Assembly (NCBI GenBank): GCA_024244665.1
Contig: JAAEOI010000424.1
Location: 1 to 12,735, forward strand
Direction: 5' to 3'
DNA from: Bacteroidota bacterium
GTDB taxonomy: Bacteria > Bacteroidota > Bacteroidia > Bacteroidales > GCA-2748055
Length of the DNA stretch: 12,735 nucleotides
Shown piece by piece: positions 11,501 to 12,735 of the stretch. The position numbers were made by a program, and so were the translations under genes. Below the pieces are notes generated by a model that searched no databases, was not told the origin of the DNA, and saw nothing but the letters and a program-made list of their open reading frames with translations. Each line of letters begins with the position of its first letter. Positions within the stretch are counted from its first letter, which is position 1.

Positions 11501-12039
11501 CGAAGATCCGCAGTGTCGGGGTGTGGTTCAGCAACTATAACTCGACGAACCTGTCGCAGACCCCGCGGATTTATCTTGTGCCGGTGGGCAAAGACGTTAT
11601 CCGGTCGCCTTATGGCAGCAGCTTTACAACACGCTCCTTCACTGTAATGGATCAGCTTATCCCGCTGCCCTTTGCGATCAACTCAACAAATCTTGAGGAT
11701 ACTTCCTGGATTCCAGGCATGGATACGGTGTCAGATTCTCTCAATATCCGGCGGCATTCGCGCTTCCGGGCCTATCATGATGGTGATATCGGATGGGAAG
11801 ATGAGTTAGTCAACGATTCCCGCCTGATCGGGCGTTCGGTCTGGAATACCAACTGGCTGTTGATTATCCCCGGCTCCAGCCTGAGTTGGAATCCGGACGA
11901 TGGGCTGGATGAATTTATCGATTCTGTGACGGACATTAAGTTTACGTTTAAAACCTATTCGTATGAAGGAATTGAGATGTTACGGTTTAGAGCATTAGAA
12001 ACAAAAGCCATAAATGATGAGGGCTTTATTCCGGAGTAG
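2569..12039 (+). CDS. Giant secreted beta-helix protein with TcA-like C-terminal third
   Basis: The 3156-residue product begins with a clear Sec signal: basic residues 4-13, hydrophobic 15-33, cut after VEA near residue 39. Three right-handed beta-helix modules follow (about 41-437, 438-724, 798-1120). They are built from turns of the type GGGI-x-N ... TNC-x-F-x-x-N, as in polymorphic membrane proteins, each ending in a 'NYHL...D.PCIDAG...DIGADE'-like cap (choice-of-anchor Q type). An acidic linker (725-797) has two Asp-rich loops, DSDTDGLPD and DPDLDGMDN, like calcium-binding type-3 repeats. Residues 1121-2022 are beta-rich, including VVVWY (1467-1471) and HNPNEEHA (1534-1541). Residues 2023-2545 are mainly helical. 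A coiled coil (2555-2630), a hydrophobic Gly-rich hairpin (2634-2676), a second coiled coil (2715-2790) and a beta domain (2933-3156) complete it. Layout of the last third resembles Tc toxin A; this is inference. No membrane barrel, LPXTG, PEP-CTERM or evident type 9 sorting tail is present, so how it leaves or stays on the cell is unknown. Frame is intact. Likely role is adhesion and/or membrane interaction; no enzyme motif seen. Confidence 0.93.
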   Translation: MCMKTQSKINSKKDVITLILLIWGLTGLLFAGFTPRVEAATIYVGPGETYTTIQAGIDAAVAGDIVVVRDGTYTGTGNKDLDFYGKAITLRSEHGAATTIIDCENSGRGFYFHSGETISSVVDGFTITNGNAYEGSGIYNDNASPTITNCVFSGNSATGLGGGGILNLGSSSPTITNCLFSENNASRGGGIFNLDSSSPIISNCTFTGNIADSGGGGILNSLSSSPTVTNCTFSGNSAYDGGGIYISRDSSSTITNCVFNENNASYYGGGIVNHSSSSIIANCVFSGNNAAVCGGGITIGFSSVIINSTFYGNSAAFCGGGIHNYSDLLTITNSIIWGNDASVYGDQIYNPGQQQQITISHSDIQGGIGGLTGVNDGGGNIDLDPLFVDPANGNYHLAADSLCIDAGTNTGAPADDIDNEPRPGGSNVDIGADEHYSTLFVDEQNGDDFNPGVSWPAAKATIQSAIDHLASAHGSGEIHVAAGTYVENITLVPGIELFGGYPQGGGSRDLTINITTIDGNGNGPVVSIPGGDGIRIDGFVIQGGNATNGGGIYISGDGNSPIIENCTIQNNTATDSGGGIYLSQATPIIMNCGLFNNTAVTGAGIYAGDNATIINCTIVDNSVGVGAYAETGTQAIITNSIIRDNAGGQIDGTLTVTYSNIQGAEEEDGNFVRNPRFADAASGNYHLSGDSPCIHAGTNVGAPAGDVDGEARPFDTRVDVGFDEFSGGYIDSDTDGLPDYWEYYYFGDDDLSQVASCGPEIDYAVCDPDLDGMDNLTEYQKGTHPNAQFDRPVLGFVFVDDAKGDDANHGHNWLYPKKTIQAGIDAASVGDTVLVRSGTATAPMIYKGDGNKNLDFGGKAITVRSEKGPEKTIVDCENDGRGFYFFRGETADSVVNGFTIQNGNADVGGGIALTQYSSPTIVACMIKNNQASYGGGIHVYRHSSPRIVNTLIINNTASNGGGGISTQDYATPHIINSTIADNQAGSDGGGIFCQLSYPSWPIISNSILWNNTPNEVSYNAPNSTITFSFSDIKGSGGSGSNWSLGAGYIDNGGNIDVEPRFRDSGNEDFRLKTDSPCIDVGSSINALYSDLRGSLRPININDGPGDDLVHNNFDMGAYEYSAYPNGIDDEVRKAFKDIGTTFQDLITNVSYNITWTNRAPFPNDDRRITGDFEYTVKRLLVGAGGEHIVLDTKTVPQSPPPGGYEYSFKFENKHVGTWNIKIEMVDDPNQFEVSQDPVIIEIGEENKWVIGEPVDPPGGADKTYGTGPELEEKDQNSFFWHDATNTLYAVAPTDGVAYIKWFTTGGEPIFASGTNLWPDDPALDMPEDPQFYIIDSFPANLLPSDSNYSSVELLYDDNGASIDANQFTASGTGYSVLNYWKADDPTFVVVKAIRWDDPTYLEENTTDAIVGQELISSDHDSTCDSGFVFHEISPYAPRTTIADNPYDGYERATRTGPIYPVNDDDLVVVWYQTEPRTSICWPYKPVRYNAQWPDETSPSYGKIIIARTDGTGDVLLGKNNIQIYNQPDSSLPGHNPNEEHALIIGETVFALRSDLNALIGVSEPYVIVKYQEPAEDDQWKFRVFEVVAEDPPDDTFEYDGDAGELIQAPYPLSTFQVCEQSEGLPGGPWWEDYHGNLYAKKDGTGILRFFYPLQTSFFYDLDGDGTQDDPVGACIPWLDRLPGGTPGDPVDVTYIIGWPDDIPKLHVGETLITPKNGLPSIKDQCSVEIIYDESGSSVKLLEVITERSVELADTFELPAEIKTKEIGSATVIFPELPPHLVDRVSYDYQNKELKFKGIFDDSGVGEPLLLLNIMSAREQNMIEDLTDDSSFQNAVDALFSETRGDHLIGETEIAGNGIFKILTAAAPNGGSGYVTLVFNNNQEFCAGNPVGLEVIEVDCADLYQGELKALEPENVFDERMTFKHSGDFAGEPDNLIFEWKYDAISTDEPEQNPDQNPGLWQDLVAEANGQGVNDYTIGGAGIQILQDKWITTHYRGYNRCGPDQWSSWTKPMLYENWVKRLIKKINPFEQRFHDLHNHAAATYVSMIQQAGPRYEGDVALNDDPDYLDSIGLIELYETVLKRAKELSIDGTPPVVDEEVSNNALLMAASRVADLYMLLGNEAYADATDPTIGYTTEGSVGTAAPAIFCFQNQVASLLQEELELLRGRDDSRNPDIDIRPVYNRLIWNFTYGNGQVAYANNYGVETEDQAQELYPQGHGDAWGHYLTAIKRYYDLLRHPNFGWNPQTEQILLAGTPVEVDFLDERNFAAIAAVKARTGTEIVNLTYREKYVEDPEGQWQGYKDANGDRAWGLSEWAARAGQGTYFDWVVGNAFLPPVKEDDPRTGIRKVDRRTVTELAEIASWFIEIQSQVDQADVGLNPLGIAKDAIPFDIAPVEIDQGKTHFEQIYERAVQALNNAISVFNHANQYSQLLRKHQDTLEDFQQNADDREADFTNRLIEVFGYPYSDDIGAGKTYPAGYDGPDLYHYMYVDPSVLMGVQTSDPLKFTVEVTDFLNVDQQGALVKTTQNIDFHVSTEGFGLIKPSYWTGSRRAPGEIQMARTELLLTKSRFEKALIDYDNLIAQIESEAKLLEAQYNLTQDKIDIMYGMQQKQQDLNDAIYKARKRQLDYRTTGRMATLVANAIAEGFPGNFGIIVGLAGGTIGDWTSAFRSAVRLAGTVTNEIMTQMADGESVKELSIQQAKEMVSSQGNIDLTTLESNFAIEQKLAQIAQMIRSEASMRLELFMLQEQIQQAAGRYQSALARGERLLQDRTRYRTKVADDVREYRYKDMAFRIFRNDALQKYRAQFDLAAMYVYLAAKAYDYDTCLLDSSNKAAEHFFTNIVKQRTIGEINSGIPMTGSGLADPMAQLYQNFSVLKTQMGFNNPQIEQNRFSLRKEFFRIQGDLNSNEQWQEALMLHKIENLWDMQEFRRYCRPFAQEGFLEPAIVIPFTTNISSRLNFFGWPLGGQDSYYDSSRFATKIRSVGVWFSNYNSTNLSQTPRIYLVPVGKDVIRSPYGSSFTTRSFTVMDQLIPLPFAINSTNLEDTSWIPGMDTVSDSLNIRRHSRFRAYHDGDIGWEDELVNDSRLIGRSVWNTNWLLIIPGSSLSWNPDDGLDEFIDSVTDIKFTFKTYSYEGIEMLRFRALETKAINDEGFIPE
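2689..3879 (+). other. Beta-helix module 1 of giant protein
   Basis: Residues 41-437. The module opens with a TIQAGIDAA-type entry strand, typical of pectate-lyase-like helices, and continues with about eight turns of roughly 26 residues. Each turn has a GGGI segment and a TNC-x-F-x-[GE]-N segment (residues about 130-345). It closes with a cap containing NYHLAADSLCIDAG and DIGADEH. Short near-repeats are visible in the DNA across 2950-3600, so copy number here could vary between strains. Confidence 0.85.
3880..4740 (+). other. Beta-helix module 2 of giant protein
   Basis: Residues 438-724. It starts LFVDEQNGDD, has its own entry strand with ATIQSAIDHL, about four turns with GGGIY / NCTI...NN motifs, and a cap with NYHLSGDSPCIHAG. 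The entry half differs from modules 1 and 3, which suggests separate acquisition rather than simple duplication. Confidence 0.8.
4741..4959 (+). other. Acidic Ca-binding-like linker
   Basis: Residues 725-797 carry DSDTDGLPDYWE (731-742) and CDPDLDGMDNLTEY (766-779). The Asp spacing resembles thrombospondin type-3 / dockerin-like calcium loops, which often act as stiff linkers between extracellular modules. Confidence 0.7.
4960..5928 (+). other. Beta-helix module 3, related to module 1
   Basis: Residues 798-1120. The stretch 849-905 matches module 1 residues 78-132 closely: shared GNK-x-LDF, GKAIT-[LV]-RSE, DCEN, GRGFYF, GET, and DGFTI/NGFTI followed by NGNA. About four GGGI turns follow, then a cap with SPCIDVG and DMGAYEY. 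The match points to an internal duplication. Confidence 0.82.
10231..11043 (+). other. Coiled coil - hydrophobic hairpin - coiled coil (pore-like)
   Basis: Residues 2555-2825. A Glu/Lys/Leu-rich helix (2555-2630) leads to a poorly charged, Gly-rich stretch (2634-2676, with GIIVGLAGG) and a second long helix (2715-2790). FRNDALQKY and FDLAAMYVYLAAKAYDYD follow at 2794-2822. Two long helices joined by a hydrophobic tip is the layout of alpha pore-forming toxins, and the order and the closing [ALY...LAA...LA..AY] pattern recall Tc toxin A. Homology is not proven. Confidence 0.5.
11365..12036 (+). other. C-terminal beta domain of giant protein
   Basis: Residues 2933-3156. The domain contains FATKIRSVGVWF (2976-2987), YLVPVGKDV, PLPFAIN and LLIIPGSSL segments, ending with FIDSVTDIKFTFKTYSY (3116-3132). 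In Tc toxin A, the C-terminal TcB-binding beta domain also begins with a KIR strand and ends with an LNDI-type strand. The similarity is loose and from memory. Confidence 0.4.
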
Positions 12040-12044
12040 AGTTC

Positions 12045-12153
12045 CCCCCTCCCCCAACCCCTCCCACGAGGGGAGGGGAGAAAAGCTCCCCTCCCTTGAT
12101 GGGAGAGGAGTCATGATCCCCCTCCCTTGATGGGAGGGGCTAGGGGAGGGTGA
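12045..12153. repeat. GC-rich hairpin repeat, left flank of DUF559 gene
   Basis: It holds hairpins CCCCTCCC-ACGAG-GGGAGGGG (12058-12078), CTCCC-TTGAT-GGGAG (12091-12105) and CCCCTCCC-TTGAT-GGGAGGGG (12119-12139), then CTAGGGGAGGGTGA to 12153. Positions 12045-12105 match 12554-12614 with three differences, and 12119-12153 match 12597-12631 with one. It begins 5 nt after the giant gene's stop, so the first hairpin may also act as a transcript end, although no U-tract follows. Confidence 0.88.
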
Positions 12154-12171
12154 ACATGGCAGTTAATTGTT

Positions 12172-12540
12172 ATGAAAGGTTCTTTACTGACTCAACGAGC
12201 GAAAGACTTGCGAAAGCAGGCAACTGATGCTGAACGGCTGCTTTGGAAGTATTTACGAGCAAAACAATTAGGAGGCGTGAAATTTAGAAGACAACAGCCA
12301 ATTGGGAAATACATCGTAGATTTTGTTTGTTTTTCCCATAAGCTTATAATTGAACTTGACGGCGGACAACACGCCCAACCAGACAAGCGATGCTATGACC
12401 AGAAACGAGATAATTGGTTGCAAGGAGAGGGATTCAAGATCCTTCGATTTTGGAATACAGAGATTTTGGGGAATATTGAGGGTGTTGGGAGAATGATACA
12501 ACAGGAATTATTTGGTGGAGATGTTCCCCCTCCTGCGTAA
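12172..12540 (+). CDS. DUF559 family endonuclease-domain protein
   Basis: The 122-residue product is full length for the small DUF559 proteins related to Vsr (very short patch repair) nucleases of the PD-(D/E)XK fold. Visible family features are an N-terminal helix with ATDAERLLWKYLR (17-29), KFRRQQPIGKYIVDF (37-51), the strand LIIELDGGQH (58-67), and FKILRFWNTEIL (88-99). D50, E61, D63 and H67 are candidate active-site residues. The upstream frame is closed by a TGA at 12151-12153 inside the repeat, so ATG 12172 is the only standard start. No good Shine-Dalgarno is seen, so expression may be weak. The last residues (GDVPPPA) are encoded by C-rich DNA resembling the following repeat, suggesting the 3' end has run into it. 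The gene is enclosed by near-identical hairpin repeats and has no obvious link to the giant protein. A repair, restriction-like or mobility role is possible; substrate unknown. Confidence 0.9.
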   Translation: MKGSLLTQRAKDLRKQATDAERLLWKYLRAKQLGGVKFRRQQPIGKYIVDFVCFSHKLIIELDGGQHAQPDKRCYDQKRDNWLQGEGFKILRFWNTEILGNIEGVGRMIQQELFGGDVPPPA

Positions 12541-12553
12541 ATGTTGTTGATTT

Positions 12554-12676
12554 CCCCCTCCCCCAACCCCTCCCACGAGGGGAGGGGAGAAGAATTCCCC
12601 TCCCTTGATGGGAGGGGTTAGGGGAGGGTGATTTTCCCCACGGGGGGAGGGGAGAAGAATTCCCCTCCCTTGATGG
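12554..12676. repeat. GC-rich hairpin repeat, right flank of DUF559 gene
   Basis: Hairpins CCCCTCCC-ACGAG-GGGAGGGG (12567-12587) and CCCCTCCC-TTGAT-GGGAGGGG (12597-12617) are followed by TTAGGGGAGGGTGA (12618-12631). A partial extra copy follows: 12646-12676 repeats 12581-12611 exactly at a 65-bp offset and then breaks off at TTGATGG. This shows tandem growth or slippage in the array. Confidence 0.88.
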
Positions 12677-12713
12677 CAATACTGTTGAATTAAGAGTTTT
12701 GCAACGCCTGTCC

Positions 12714-12735
12714 GCCACATGTTAAAACATGTGGC
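12714..12735. repeat. Strong palindrome at window end
   Basis: GCCACATGTT (12714-12723) and AACATGTGGC (12726-12735) are perfect inverted arms with a 2-nt loop. The upstream arm continues as GTCC (12710-12713), so the stem may extend past the window. GTCCGCCAC also occurs at 2-10. Different from the G-rich hairpins next to it; likely another dispersed palindromic element. Confidence 0.75.

Noticed and set aside
12058..12078. Rho-independent terminator after the giant gene
   Set aside because: The hairpin is strong but is followed by GAGAAAAGC instead of a run of T, and the same hairpin occurs elsewhere as a repeat; kept only as a repeat.
12434..12720. Minus-strand frames rich in PSPxPSHQGRG-type peptide
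   Set aside because: These are the hairpin repeat read as protein, overlapping the real DUF559 gene on the other strand.

Overview
The window looks like part of an uncultured Gram-negative environmental bacterium of medium GC. The evidence is Sec-type signal peptides, a giant secreted protein with parallel beta-helix (polymorphic membrane protein-like) repeats and 'choice-of-anchor Q'-like caps, and intergenic DNA full of short palindromic repeat families. This combination is what I associate with planctomycetes (including anammox lineages), KSB1/Calditrichota-like or related candidate phyla. The lineage is an impression, not something the sequence proves. No rRNA, tRNA, CRISPR array, transposase or integrase was seen.

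Layout, all genes on the + strand. (1) 1-366: REP-like hairpins, a degenerate G-rich repeat half and an inverted pair of a 27-bp repeat. (2) 367-2094: a 575-residue secreted protein of unrecognised function with a His/Asp cluster that may bind metal. (3) 2095-2568: four more copies of the 27-bp repeat in both orientations, then the same hairpin trio seen before gene 1, then a good ribosome binding site. (4) 2569-12039: a 3156-residue (about 350 kDa) secreted protein that fills three quarters of the window. It has three beta-helix modules, an acidic Ca-binding-like linker, about 900 residues of beta-rich modules, a long helical region, a coiled coil / hydrophobic hairpin / coiled coil, and a C-terminal beta domain. 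(5) 12040-12171: GC-rich hairpin repeats. (6) 12172-12540: a small DUF559 (Vsr-like, PD-(D/E)XK fold) nuclease-family gene. (7) 12541-12735: a second copy of the same hairpin repeats and a strong terminal palindrome cut by the window edge.

The two large genes are adjacent, co-oriented, both exported and preceded by the same kinds of repeat, so they may form a functional pair at the cell surface or outside the cell. The most interesting reading is that the C-terminal third of the giant protein resembles the pore-forming and C-terminal part of Tc toxin A subunits in layout and in a few local motifs, while the N-terminal two thirds carries adhesin-like beta-helices instead of the usual Tc domains. 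No TcB/TcC (RHS-repeat) partner lies in the window. The DUF559 gene appears unrelated to the pair: it sits inside its own frame of near-identical repeats and looks like a repeat-bounded cassette.
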